Shown here: in pieces, positions 1 to 9,959 of the stretch | Layout of the letters: each line of letters starts with the position of its first letter | How positions within the stretch are numbered: position 1 is the stretch's first letter | NCBI GenBank assembly: GCA_029204225.1 | Contig: CM055112.1 | Span: 24,428,693-24,492,692, forward strand | Direction of reading: 5' to 3' | DNA: 64,000 nt | Source of the DNA: Diphasiastrum complanatum | Taxonomy: Eukaryota; Streptophyta; Lycopodiopsida; Lycopodiales; Lycopodiaceae | The notes under the pieces: generated by a model | Told to the model about the DNA's origin: nothing | The model's database searches: none | Seen by the model: only the letters and a program-made list of their open reading frames with translations | Program-made: the position numbers and the translations under genes

Positions 1-262
1 GCTGATTGGAATGGCACACCAAGAGTGTTTGGGAAAGGTAAGTGTTTCTTCGAGTACATAAGGACTCTAAAACCCTAAGGACGGGAAAATGATACAAAGT
101 TATCCCCATGTTACTATGGACCATGGAAAGTTATCAGAAAAATAATGATGCTATTTATGAATTGGCTTTACCTAAAATTTGTAAGGTGCATCATGTATTT
201 CATGTTTCTAGGTTAAAGAAGTGTTTACATGAAGGTGATAACTTGTTGGTTGATGGTTGATG
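1..262 (+). pseudogene. Ty3/gypsy integrase C-terminal fragment
   Basis: The plus strand reads KLSPCYYGPWKVI, then after a one-base frame slip NDAIYELALPKICKVHHVFH and VSRLKKCLHEGDN. This is the conserved end of Ty3/gypsy integrases, where a YYGPF-x-V stretch is followed by the HPVFHVSQLKK motif. The upstream core lies outside the window. The frame break near 150 and the lack of a following chromodomain or clear LTR mark a dead fragment. Recognition rests on the motif order. Confidence 0.8.
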
Positions 263-1281
263 TGATTTTTAGGGGTAGCAAGAGGTGATTCAGGGCCGTG
301 TTGTAAAGCTACCCACAAGTGCAAGCTTTACTCTCGGCACCACTGGCACCAACGTTGTTCCTGATGCCAGCAGCGCCACTGTTGCTCGCAGCGCGATCGA
401 CGCCAACACCACTCCCGACGCACTACGACCAGAATCCAACCGGCCCCAAGTTTCAATGGCTCGAAAACTTTGATCAAATCGAGCGAAGAGCAGAGAGCTC
501 ATATCGATCTTCAATCACCTCACACGATCTAGGCATAATAAAAGGAAGCCTGGGGATCAATAAATTCTAGGAGAGAAAATGACTTTCTAGAGACAAAAAA
601 TCCTAGAGAGAGAGAAAGGTGCTTTACCAATTTGATGTAAACAATTGCTATGAGGGGAGGTGGCAAATCCCACCATAACTATAGGGGGATGCGGGTTGCG
701 ACTCAGAGCGATCTCCAACCAAGTCTTAGCTCCCCTTGTTGGAATGTTGTCCTGGCGCCAACCTTGGCATGCCAACACCCGGGAGACTAAGGTCGGTCAC
801 ACACTTGAAATGTAATCTTCTAAGATTTATTAATAAAGTGGGATTTTCCTCAAACTGACTCTGATTAGCTTCTGTGTTTCAGTGTTCGGTAAAAGCGCCA
901 AGTGTAAGGCTACTTCAAATACCTTTGATTTGGCGCCTAGCTGAGGATCATATCCTGGACGCCATCGGTATGCCGTCGAGACCATTCGGTCCGGTACGCC
1001 AACGGTATGTTGTCGGGACCATTCGGTCCAGAAATCGGTTGTCGTCATATTTGTCGCAACTGTGCTTCTTAATGTCCCTTGCATGTATTTGAACTCGTTA
1101 AGCTCTTGGGTAACAGGCTCTAACCTGTTGGTTGAGTTGGATGGCTTGCTTGGGTGGAAGTTACCTGTTGTATGGCTGCCCAGTTTGGTGTGGCATCAGG
1201 TTTTCTTCCAGCGCTTGTGACAAAGCTTTGAGTTGGTTAAGTCTGATGTAAGTCAGATGGCTTGCTTGGAATGGATGTTAC
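263..1281. other. Unassigned sequence downstream of the Ty3 fragment
   Basis: No gene recognised. A GC-richer patch (about 285-570) has short open frames in several phases with no domain I know. Around 950-1040 a short stretch with two copies of CCATTCGGTCC sits in otherwise unremarkable sequence. It may include the LTR of the Ty3 element that ends at 262, but I could not place its ends. Confidence 0.4.
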
Positions 1282-1455
1282 TCATTTGTTAGTACCTACG
1301 ATTGCTGTACAACATGCCCTTTCCGGTGCTTGCGGGGATTTCCGGCTCTTTAATTCCTCCATAATGTGGTGCAGTTGAACTTCTAAGGCATTAACCCTGC
1401 CTGCCACTTGCTCAATCCAAAGCGCATTCATGCCAGCTTCTTCCAATGAATCCAT
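1282..1455 (-). pseudogene. Short gag-like N-terminal frame (57 codons)
   Basis: An ATG at 1455 on the minus strand opens a 57-codon frame beginning MDSLEEAGMNALWIEQ and continuing VAGRVNALEVQLHHIMEEL. This is an acidic, heptad-like start of the type seen at the head of LTR-retrotransposon gag proteins. It lies about 740 bp downstream, on the minus strand, of the primer-binding site at 2196-2207, the expected place for gag. It stops at TGA (1282-1284) without a capsid domain, so the copy is broken. The assignment rests on position and character, not on a firm domain match. Confidence 0.35.
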
Positions 1456-2195
1456 CGTTACCTGTCAAGAGCTGATTTCTTTCTCCTCTTTATCCAATTT
1501 TACACTTTACAAAGAAATAAACAGAAAATTCAGTCCATAGCCCTCTCTGAAAATCCGTAACTTTTCTGTCAAGTGTCACAATTGCGTGATTTATGCCTCT
1601 AGACATAGGTAGTAGCATGTACTACGCCCTTGAAGTGTCAAACCTCTGACAGAAAACTGTTCTTTGCTCCAAATTTGCTCTGTTTTCTGATTTCTGCTAA
1701 AATATGCACAATGGGTCTGTCTCTCGAGTGTAGGGCTGCCCTTAAGGACGCAACTCCAATTTACAAGGGAAATACACTGAAACTTCGTAATGAAGTTAAG
1801 TCAACTTTCCCCTTCTTGTGTGCGTTATCACTTCGGCATTTCAAAAAAAAAAAATTACACCTTTCACGCCACTCTTTTGAAGGTTATCTTCTCCAGCCAT
1901 GCTGCCTCCGTTGCACCTCTACACAGCTCAGAGCTCCTGGAAAATGTTTAGATCCTTCATGAAAAACGTTCTTCAAAGTAGAGTTCATGACAGCCCAAGC
2001 AGTTGAAAATGCAGCAGAAACCCACAAACAGATCATTGTTGTTATGTAGATCGCTCATAGGAAGAGCAGGGCATAGGTCTTAAGAAACACAGCTAGTAGG
2101 CAGCAATAGCAGAGAAACATCTGACAGCCCACAAAACGACTAGAAGCAAGCAGTTCTTCTCGTTCCTGGTCTCTGGCTGATTTCCTTTCTCTCTA
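1456..2195 (-). other. Probable leader between a PBS and a gag-like start
   Basis: About 740 bp with no convincing gene. It contains a 110-codon open frame on the plus strand (1630-1962) without recognisable motifs and with an A10 run inside it, which I treat as chance. If the PBS at 2196-2207 is real, this is the untranslated leader of a minus-strand LTR element. Confidence 0.35.
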
Positions 2196-2207
2196 GCTCT
2201 GATACCA
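2196..2207 (-). other. Primer-binding site (initiator Met-tRNA) and adjacent LTR edge
   Basis: The minus strand reads TGGTATCAGAGC, the usual plant LTR-retrotransposon primer site complementary to the 3' end of initiator tRNA-Met. Two bases further, plus-strand TGTCAGGCCTCACTG from 2210 would be the inner edge of a 5' LTR extending to higher coordinates. I could not find its outer edge or a partner LTR. Confidence 0.5.
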
Positions 2208-2209
2208 GA

Positions 2210-3732
2210 TGTCAGGCCTCACTGTATCTGTACTAACTAAACCCCATCACATGAAATAGCTTACACAAATTCTCAACAAAATCAAGCTTTATTCCTTCCA
2301 TAAACATGTACCAAACATAATTACATTCCATAAGCATCTATAAAGCATGATTGTCATCACAAACATAGGAGCTGGCTGCTATCTCCTACTGAGGAGGTCA
2401 ATCCACTAGTCCTTTCTCAAGGACCCAGTACCCATGTCCCCATCACATATGTGTCTCAATATTAGAGTAGAACTATTCACTAAACTTTGGCTAGAGTATA
2501 CATTTTGGGGACATAAACTCTTATAGGTTGAACCCTTACACAAAAGTGAACAAGAAGCATTCACATCCACAAATCATAAAAATGATTGACTTCATGTTAT
2601 GTAAACTACTGAGCACCTGTAACGTTTTTAAAGTTGATGCATAAGTAGAAGGACGTCCAATGCCCAAGTCTTCCATGTTTTTGACCTACAACAAATGGAG
2701 GGTTCTATTAGTAAAAATCAATAATTAGTAGGAAAAATTCAACATAGTATCTACAACTAAAAAAGACCATATGATTTTAGAGAGAAATAGGACAAGTATA
2801 ACAATCAAATGGTATACAAGCTATATGGCCATAGTATAACAATCATCCCACAAATTCACAAGGGATGACATCTTGGATGCAATAAAGATCATGAAAAAGA
2901 TTTGGAATAAATAACTAAACTTCAACACGAATTCACTACAAATAGGGAAACAAATCCATGTAGGGCAATGATTATTTCAAATAACGAAATGATTGAACCC
3001 TATGAGAGAGCACGCACGCACAAGCACACACACACACACACAAGATTGACCCTTGTTTCTAGTCAATAGTAAATACCCATGCTAGCAAGAACAAGACCTT
3101 ACTTCACCTGCTTTTATTGGTTTGTGCCCTTGAACTCGGGATCTCAAGGCTACATCAGAATTCCTGGCTTTGGAAAGGATCCATTCTTGAGGAAGCACTT
3201 TGAAGAGGATCATGGACTACTGTAGAGGTCTAGAGTTGATTTGTTTCACAAAGTCACCCTCACAACTAAGCATGTGTAATATAAGATGGGTGTTTATTCC
3301 ATATTGTTAGCAAATCACTGAGGTACCAAGCTCGTGGATAGCTCTTGGAGGGAGACTACAATTGGGTGATGAGTCTACTATAATCTAGTTGATCTTTTGG
3401 ATCAACCATGGTAATTCATGGAGATGGCACACAAGACCAAAGGACTTTGACAACCAAGTAAGCTTCACCTCCGCAGAGTCTAAAAAAGTTTTAGTTGTTG
3501 CAATCAAACTCCACTATCCGATGTTGTTACATATAAGTTTACCAGACCAAAAACCCCTATCACATGTGCCTTGCCTCTACTCTTGCTATACATCATGCTA
3601 GTTTAGCCTCAATGGAGGCGAGATTGTATCTATGTTCGATGATGATGGCTATTCTATAAAGCAAACCTCTAGGAGAAATGTATGCAACTAGGTTGAATTC
3701 GATGATGTGCTCCAAAACATGGCACAACTATG
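2210..3732. other. Possible LTR remnant and unassigned sequence
   Basis: The left part may be the 5' LTR of a minus-strand element because it abuts the PBS at 2196-2207, but no outer boundary or second copy is visible. The remainder is AT-rich with a (CA)9 tract at 3025-3042 and no gene. An open frame at 3389-3601 (+) has no recognisable motif. Confidence 0.35.
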
Positions 3733-3915
3733 ACTCCAATGATTGGAATGAGATGTACTTTGTTTCAGGCGATTTATAAGGAATTCATAGTCACCTTTTT
3801 GACACATCCTCCACCTACTACCACATACTCCAATGATTGGAATGAGATGTACTTTGTTTCAGGCGATTTATAAGGAATTCATAGTCACCTTTTTGACACA
3901 TCCTCCACCTACTAC
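3733..3915. repeat. Perfect 94-bp tandem duplication
   Basis: The block beginning ACTCCAATGATTGG at 3733 is repeated from 3827 with no mismatch seen over the whole unit, ending near 3915. The lack of divergence implies a recent duplication, or a possible assembly artefact. No coding content is recognised. Confidence 0.85.
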
Positions 3916-3940
3916 TTCGTATGTGGTAGAGGCATTGTAT

Positions 3941-4171
3941 TAAATTACAAAGACTAATGCAATTAGGATCTTATCACCTACTAGAATCAATCATCATAAC
4001 ATAACCAGTATATGAGAATAGATGAGATACTCTATCCTCATAATGACAATGAAGAGGATACCATGAAAAGGTATAAAAAACAGATGATGGTTTAGGTCAC
4101 CAAATTAGGGTTTTGACCACAATTAGGCCTGTAACTTGGATATGGATATAGAGCTTATGCCAAGAACTACA
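3941..4171 (-). repeat. 3' LTR of the copia element
   Basis: Homologous along its length to 9559-9819, ending in the same AACTACA. It adjoins the end of the RNase H frame at 4167-4190, as expected for a 3' LTR. The left edge has lost the canonical TG and is set by alignment to the other copy. Confidence 0.65.
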
Positions 4172-4925
4172 ATATTGTTTCAAACTTTCCTTTACTAAGA
4201 AGTTTTGTCGAGATATCAGCAACTTGCTCATCAGTAGAGCAATAAACCAATTCTACTTCTTTAGAATTCACATTCTCACAAACATAGTGGTAATGTATTC
4301 CAATATGCTTAGTACCAGCATGAAACACTAAATTCTTAGAAATTTGAATACATCTTTGATTATCACAATAAATGGTTATTGCTGCATCTTGACAAATCTT
4401 TAGTCTCTCTTCTGCTGCTCTGGAGCATTCTACTCTATCTTCGACAAAATTTGAATCTGAAGTTTCACTTTGATTTTGCTCATTGTTCTTGGGATTTTGA
4501 TAATAGTCTACTGCTACATGACCCCGTTTATGACAATGAATACAATCAATCTTTGGATTCAACCAACACTTGTCTTCTCTTGCATGACCTGATCTCTTGC
4601 ATTTGTTGCAAATCTTCCTATCACCAAAAACTTTTGAGTGTTATTTACCTGATTGTCGATCATTTGTCTTGGATTCGTTTGAACGATTTCCATTCTTTCT
4701 TCAATTGTCGAATATCCAATAAAAATACATTTGAAAGACTTTGGATCTAGTTTTCTCCGACTGCCATTAGGTACACTACATACACATAAGTGTGACATCC
4801 AAAAACTCGTAAATGAGCAACATGAGGTTTACGACCACTATCAGCCTCTATAGGAGTTGTATCTTGCAATGCTTTGGTTGGAGATTGATTTTGTAGCTAT
4901 GCTACTGTTTAAACTGCTTCACTTC
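4167..4925 (-). pseudogene. Scrambled copia remnant: integrase end, gag knuckles, RNase H
   Basis: Read downward on the minus strand, three pieces follow each other. First (about 4925-4690) is an integrase C-terminus with YLQNxSPTKAL, KPHVAHLRVFGCHTYV and LDPKSFKCIFIGYS. Next (about 4640-4480) are two gag zinc knuckles, CNKCKRSGHAREDKC (a full CX2CX4HX4C) and CIHCHKRGHVAVDYY (final Cys lost). Last (about 4420-4167) is an RNase H end with TIYCDNQRCIQISKN, GTKHIGIHYHYV and ADISTKLLSKGK. The normal copia order is gag, protease, integrase, RT, RNase H, so gag here is downstream of integrase. Frameshifts separate the pieces. Reverse transcriptase and protease are absent. It cannot encode a working polyprotein. 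Confidence 0.75.
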
Positions 4926-4929
4926 ACAA

Positions 4930-5650
4930 ATAATTTCCCGTCTGAAGTACCTTTAAATCCTTAGGGATTTTAAGATACACCCAGGTTCCAGCCTCAATTT
5001 CCCGAGGTGAGCGACTACGGTTAGCATAAAACTAAGCTCTATCCTGAGCGGTTTTCATGCTTTCCTTGACCACTAGCAGCATTTCTTGCATATCTTGATG
5101 GAAATCTACTGCAACTTGCACCTTGAGACCTTTGAGTCCGACCGAAACTGGAGAACGCGGCTGAAAGCCATACATCAGCATAAAAGGACTGAATCCGGTG
5201 GCAGAATGCTTAGCACTATTGTGCGCGAACTCAACCATTGGGAAATACTTTTCCCAATCAGACTGTCGGTGAAAAACATGTGCTCTAAGCATATCTTCCA
5301 ACGTCTAGTTAACACGTTCTGTCTGCCAATCAGATTCTGGGTGATCCGAAAAACTAAGACTAAGGGTTGTTTCAGGTTTTTGAGATACTGATTGCCAGAA
5401 CTTGCCAGTGAATTTGGAGTCACGATCACTAACAATATCATTCGGCAAACATACAATCTGAACAACTTTTGAACGAAAAGCTGGGCTAGTTCAGATGCCT
5501 TGACAGTTAATTTAGTTGGTATAAATTGTGCCATCTTGGTTAGCCTGTCAACCACCACCCAAATGGCATCATGATCACTCCGGGTTTTAGGGAGTCCAAT
5601 CACAAAATCCATTGAAATACTTTCCCATTTCTTGTTGGGATTTTCCAAGG
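4930..5650 (-). pseudogene. Ty3/gypsy integrase, frameshifted
   Basis: The frame begins MENPNKKWESISMDFVIGLP, which contains the first catalytic Asp, then WVVVDRLTKMAQFIP. A frame change is followed by PNDIVSDRDSKFTGK, with the second Asp. Then come TERVN with the catalytic Glu, WEKYFPMVEFAHNSAKHSAT and GFSPFMLMYGFQPRSP. The C-terminal tail YANRSRSPREIEAGTWVYLK runs to the copia junction. All DDE residues are visible, but at least one frameshift and a stop after AQDRA prevent translation as one protein. Confidence 0.8.
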
Positions 5651-5829
5651 GATGTAGAAGACCCGCAACTTTGAGTCTTTCTGCTTTGTTTTGCCGGCAC
5701 TGTTCACAACCTTGAACGTGTCATGACATTGCTGCAGGATTTGGGCCTGCAAGTCCTCCCTATCCGACAGACAAACCTTTCCCTTTCGAAAAAGCAGGCC
5801 ATTCCTTATGGAATAGTCTTCGAGTATTT

Positions 5830-6256
5830 TATCATTTCTCGGGATTGCTTGGGATCCCGCATCCCAAGGTCATCCTAGATCTAGAATTTCCTGTTAGGAC
5901 GACATCTAGCCAGATGCAACCGAAAAACCTATCGGTTCGACAAAGATCCCGAAGTGAAAGATACAAATCAGATTGGATCTCAGCAAAGCATAACTGATTA
6001 ATCTCTCCAATCCGACTCAAGGCATCGGCAACGCAATTCGACGTACCTTTACGATACTAAATGTCAAACACAAACTCCTGAATGAGTTCCGACCATCTAG
6101 CCTTAGGCCACAAAGGTCCTTGGCATCACAAATGTACTTAAGGGACTGGTGATCAGTCATCACCGTAAATCTGGCACCATAAAGATAATGCCTCCAGACA
6201 TTCAAAGGCAAATGCGATAAATCGATATTCAGACTCTGGACTGCACGGTCATCCAC
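5830..6256 (-). pseudogene. Ty3/gypsy RNase H fragment
   Basis: VWRHYLYGARFTVMTDHQSL and KYI is the conserved Ty3 RNase H core with the DH pair. After a frame slip it continues to ADALSRIGEINQL, the usual end of RNase H before the integrase zinc finger. The beginning of the domain is missing because the upstream RT has been deleted. Confidence 0.75.
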
Positions 6257-6263
6257 ATAGACT

Positions 6264-6640
6264 TCATCTTTTAAAAGGCCTATTTACATCGCCTTTTAGT
6301 TCAACTAATGAGCCCTTATGCAAAAAGGAAATACTATGTGTTACATAATCCTTTCTTAAAGACTCATTTTTAGAGTAAAACCACTTCTTTCCTAAGGTTA
6401 TGTCTACGCTATCCAAATTCATTATATGAAAATTCAGTGGTTCAACATAATCTTGAATCTTAAGCGGCAATTGAGGAACAAGATGGTCCCAGGCTTGCCA
6501 ATCTTCCCCCGATGCCATTTTCACCCATACAAGTGATTACTTGGCGCGGTGGCCGCCGTGAGTGTCTAGCATTTATAAAGTTATGTGTGGAACCATCATA
6601 AAAAAGAATAGTCACAGCTTGGCGTCCTACAATTCCATTC
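6264..6640 (-). pseudogene. Ty3/gypsy aspartic-protease region
   Basis: ILFYDGSTHNFIN corresponds to the protease active-site segment LxDSGSTHNFI, with the catalytic triplet now DGS after loss of one residue. Downstream are LKIQDYVEPLNFHIMNLDSV and DITLGKKWF, typical of the flap and LGxxWL end of plant Ty3 proteases. Overlapping frames show a frameshift near 6500. The open frame ends at 6264, close to the RNase H piece. Confidence 0.65.
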
Positions 6641-7473
6641 ATAGATCGTGGGGGCCAAAAACAGTTGTATTAAAGCAACAATTCTCACAACTAGTGTCAT
6701 CCTTAAAGGATAAATCGACAAAAGAAATACTAGAATTACCTGGCGCTTTAAAGGATTTAGGTTGCCCGTCAAATATCTTTTGCTTTTTCTTCGGGCAATC
6801 TTTTGAAAGATGCCCCTTCTCCATGCAGGAGAAGCACAAGCCTCCGGTTCTCGCCTTGTCATAATCTGCGCGATCCAACTTGACACGCTTTTTCCCGCCC
6901 TGAAAACTGATGTCCGTCTTGTCTTTGCCTCGCAGTTGGTTACGCCGCACTTCTAGCTGAAATTCCTTCGGAAGCCCCAAGATGAAATGTAAATAAGATA
7001 GGATCGATTCGCAAAGTGAATCCGGGCAAAATCTCCTAGAACTCTTGGATATAGGCATCTAACGGCCTAGTACCCATCTGCATGGTGGCGAAACGTCGCC
7101 AATGCTCAAAGTCATCCAATACTGGAAGAAAAGCCGTTTTAAAGGCTTCTTGAAAAGCATCCCATATGGAAGGGGCACCAGCCCTTTCCTTCAGATCCTG
7201 CCACCACGTGAACGCCTTACCGCGTAAAAACATGAGGGCAGAGGCAATCTTTGTACTATCGGGCAAGTCGTGCATGGAAAAATGACTAATCCACCGATCG
7301 AGCCATGACAGAACAACATCAGCATGTCGGTCCTTCTTTTCACTTGAAATGAATTCCGGATTAAACATAGGATAAAGGAGAGCAGACCGCGAATGCGTAG
7401 AAGAACGCCACTCTTGCTCAGCCGCAACATGCTTAGCTTGCATATCCAAGATTTGGTTTTGCAACAAATTCAA
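6639..7473 (-). pseudogene. Ty3/gypsy gag with zinc knuckle
   Basis: Two overlapping frames make up a Retrotrans_gag-type capsid region. The first carries the capsid motifs VVLSWLDRWISHFSMHDLPD and ALMFLRGKAFTWWQDL, then FKTAFLPVLDDFEHWRRF. The second carries ILSYLHFILGLPKEFQLEVR and the knuckle CFSCMEKGHLSKDC, an intact CX2CX4HX4C. A frameshift near 7040-7060 separates them. The N-terminus (MNLLQNQILDMQAKHVAAEQ) is coiled-coil-like. Confidence 0.8.
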
Positions 7474-7640
7474 GGCCTGAACAAGTTGATTGGTTGGTAT
7501 CTACATCAAAAGGAGGAGGTGGTGAAGACGGTCCTTGAACCCGAGGGTACAAGAAGACAAAGGAAAAACGGCAAGGGCTTTGCACCAAAATGGCTTAGGA
7601 AGCTTGAGACTACTACTCAAGGAGACTAGGCCACAATTAA

Positions 7641-8164
7641 GCTTGTCAATGGTGAAGATGGAGCCTTTACCCCCCATCCCACACCTTTTCCTTCCTTTTT
7701 TAACTTGCTGGGTGGCGGGCCTTATGGACACAACCTAGCAAGCACATGGGCCCAAAAACAAGTGGCATCCCCTTATGGGGTCCACCTACCCTCAAAACAC
7801 ATGGCTACCACACTTTCTGCCACCTCACCCAAGGGTCACTTGGGTCACGTCCCCACTCACCTTTTGGGTCACCACCTTGACCTCTTGGCTTTATGGCCCA
7901 AAGAAGCCCTTAGAACTCCTCTTAGGCTTGTCCTTAGGCTTAGGAGGAGGTGCAGGTACAATTGTGCGTTCAAGAGGAGGTGGAGGAAAATTTTCACTTT
8001 TCTTCTCAAAAAGTGATGAGAATGGAAGAATTGCTAATCTTTTTTATCTATGCAGGTGGAGCTTTAACAAGGAGGATGTAAAGACCAATAAAGAGGCCTA
8101 GAAAGAGGAGAAGAAGGTCCACACGGATCTATACTTGTAGCATGTACAGCCTACAAGTACAGGC
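7641..8164. other. Pyrimidine-rich spacer, no gene recognised
   Basis: C/T-rich, GC-richer than its surroundings, with two overlapping 100-codon plus-strand frames (7705-8016 and 7775-8101) of low-complexity character and no motif. It may be leader or LTR of the Ty3 copy; I cannot show this. Confidence 0.35.
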
Positions 8165-9020
8165 TGTGTACTTTTCATTTTATATTCCCCCTTTCTTGAA
8201 ATTTTAGAAGCAAAGCTATGGTTTAAGATAGCTTTATGTTTATAATCTTGCAAAACAAACTTTTCAACTTAAAAAGTTAACTTAGAAACTTAAAAGTTAA
8301 GTTTGCTTTGATAAAAGTTTGTTTACAAACTTTGTAACTTACGTTTGTAAACTTTGAAAGAAAACTTGAGTCCTAGGGTCCCCAGTTTGTTTAGGGCCCA
8401 TTCTACCCTTGACGTTTTGAGACCACCAGGTTTAACTTTGGAACTTGTTTGAAGTTTGAGCTTTGTTTTGAAATTTGATGTTGACAATTGGATTGAGTCT
8501 TGACATTTGAATCTCGATTCTTGATTTAATTACAACTTACAACTTACAATGTAGTAACCTACTCAGTGCTCATTTTTTACTAGTGAATAGTTACTTAGAA
8601 GTTAGAACTTAGTGACTAGTAAAAGAATCATCGTCAAATTGTCCAAATTTGCATTCATGTTCATTGTTTTGGAGCAACTTCTGAAAGTTGAGGCAAATGA
8701 TTGCTTCAAACCATTGGACGGAATGGGGGCCATTAAGAGAGCCAAAGGGTAGGAGATTCGAGGTTCTCGTGCCCCCATCTTCATTTTGGAATGAGGTACG
8801 ATCCATTGTCACTAGGCTGCAGCCAGTATACAGCATCACCTTACAGATAGAGAGGGTGGCACATTCGGCCTATTACGCAAAAAGAGTCAGATTTCAACAA
8901 ATTTCAAAAAACCCTAAAACCGGTTCGAACGGTTCGGAAGTTCGCTGTCCGATTAGAACGCGGTTCGTACCATTGAATCGGGCCATTCGTATTGCCAGTT
9001 CGAACCGCGTCTCTAAACAT
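8165..9020 (+). mobile_element. hAT transposon fragment (3' portion)
   Basis: About 8690-8870 encodes REPKGRRFEVLVPPSSFWNE and then VRSIV, matching the exon at 14780-14970 of the larger hAT copy. The flanking intron-like sequence is also similar. At 8920-9012 the fragment ends in repeats built on GGTTCGAACGG, finishing AGTTCGAACCGCG. This is close to the inverse of the ACCACGGTTCGAA edge at 12505 and looks like the hAT terminal region. It cannot be autonomous because only one exon is present. Confidence 0.6.
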
Positions 9021-9543
9021 TGGCTCCTATAGATGCCGATGTAGAGATATCTGCCTTCTGTGCCGAGATCAATCTGAATCTGATTATCAATTTTTTCTAC
9101 AGCAACAAGGTAGTGTTTCTCCGAGAACTAACCCCAATGGCCATAGATGCATGCTGCAGATGTAGATACAATGCCCAAACAATACAGTTCTAATCCTCTC
9201 TATTCTACAAGAATTTAGAACTTATATTTCAAGTGCGCATTTCATAGCTGCCTGACCATGAGTGTCATAGCTTTCCAAAATGTGCAATCCTTGAGTGCAT
9301 TTTGCAGTGATTGAACCTCACGGCCTTGTCAAAATGTTCCAGCAACTTTCTTGCTTGATTCTTTTAGCTTCTGCCACATTGCATTCTTCATTCAGCAATC
9401 AACAAATGGTTTCTTGTAAATACCCCACAGATCAGTATTTACAAGCCAGGACAATTCAATCACCGACATTCACAGGTTCCTGAAAACACAAACACTACTA
9501 TATGCTCTTCTCATTTCCGTAAGGATTGGCAGCCATTGTTTTA
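9021..9543 (-). other. Leader and gag start of the copia element
   Basis: Immediately downstream of the PBS on the minus strand, an ATG at 9536 begins MAANPYGNEKSI before a TAG, in the place where copia gag starts. The rest of the stretch has no other recognisable coding content. It is part of the 3941-9819 element. Confidence 0.5.
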
Positions 9544-9555
9544 GCTCTGATACCA
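9544..9555 (-). other. Primer-binding site of the copia element
   Basis: TGGTATCAGAGC on the minus strand lies three bases from the LTR edge at 9559. It is complementary to initiator tRNA-Met. Confidence 0.8.
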
Positions 9556-9558
9556 TAT

Positions 9559-9819
9559 TGAATGAGAGACTAATGCAATTAGGATCTTATCATCGACTGC
9601 AATCATAACATGACCAGATCATGAGAATACATTAGACACAACACTGCCGTTACGATCTCCACTATCCTCATAATGATAATGAAGAGAATATGATGAAAAG
9701 GTATACAGAACTGGTGATAACCACTTTTAGGGTTAGGTCACCACAATCAGTTCTGTAACTTGAAAAGACTTATAATAATGTTATTCACAATGGATATAAA
9801 GGTTACACTAAGAACTACA
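9559..9819 (-). repeat. 5' LTR of the copia element
   Basis: Begins TGAATGAG and ends AACTACA on the plus strand, so TG...CA ends in either reading. It is homologous to 3941-4171. The right end is set by where the similarity stops. Confidence 0.65.
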
Positions 9820-9959
9820 ATACTGGAATAAATAAACATAACATTATGTATTCCAAAATTGTGTATTAGGCTTATGCCCGTAGACTCTGCCAACTTTCAT
9901 GTCTCCAAGTATCCACGCTATTGAAAATGATATGCATAAAACCTTTCATTCCACATCTG

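Larger units (their letters stand above)
4926..7640 (-). mobile_element. Ty3/gypsy internal region lacking reverse transcriptase
   Basis: Minus-strand gag (7473-6640), protease (about 6640-6264), RNase H (6256-5990) and integrase (5650-4930) occur in Ty3/gypsy order. Protease is joined almost directly to RNase H, so the RT domain is deleted. Several frameshifts interrupt it. Its low-coordinate end abuts the copia integrase fragment near 4925, which suggests insertion into the copia element. No LTRs were identified, so it may be truncated at both ends. Confidence 0.7.
3941..9819 (-). mobile_element. Degenerate Ty1/copia element with nested insertions
   Basis: Two related 230-260 bp blocks bound this region: 3941-4171 (3' LTR) and 9559-9819 (5' LTR). 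They share runs such as GACTAATGCAATTAGGATC and AACTACA at matching ends. On the minus strand the right block is followed directly by a PBS (9544-9555) and an ATG (9536); the left block follows an RNase H end. The LTRs are clearly diverged, so the insertion is old. Inside lie a rearranged copia coding remnant (4167-4925), a Ty3/gypsy copy (about 4926-7640) and a hAT fragment (8165-9020), which I read as later insertions. No target duplication could be confirmed. Confidence 0.65.

Noticed and set aside
1630-1962. 110-codon plus-strand ORF as a gene
   Set aside because: No motif, contains an A10 run, and lies in a likely retroelement leader.
2196-2207. tRNA gene signal (also at 9544, 17830, 42804 and 62482)
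   Set aside because: These match only the tRNA 3' end complement used as retrotransposon primer sites; no cloverleaf is present.
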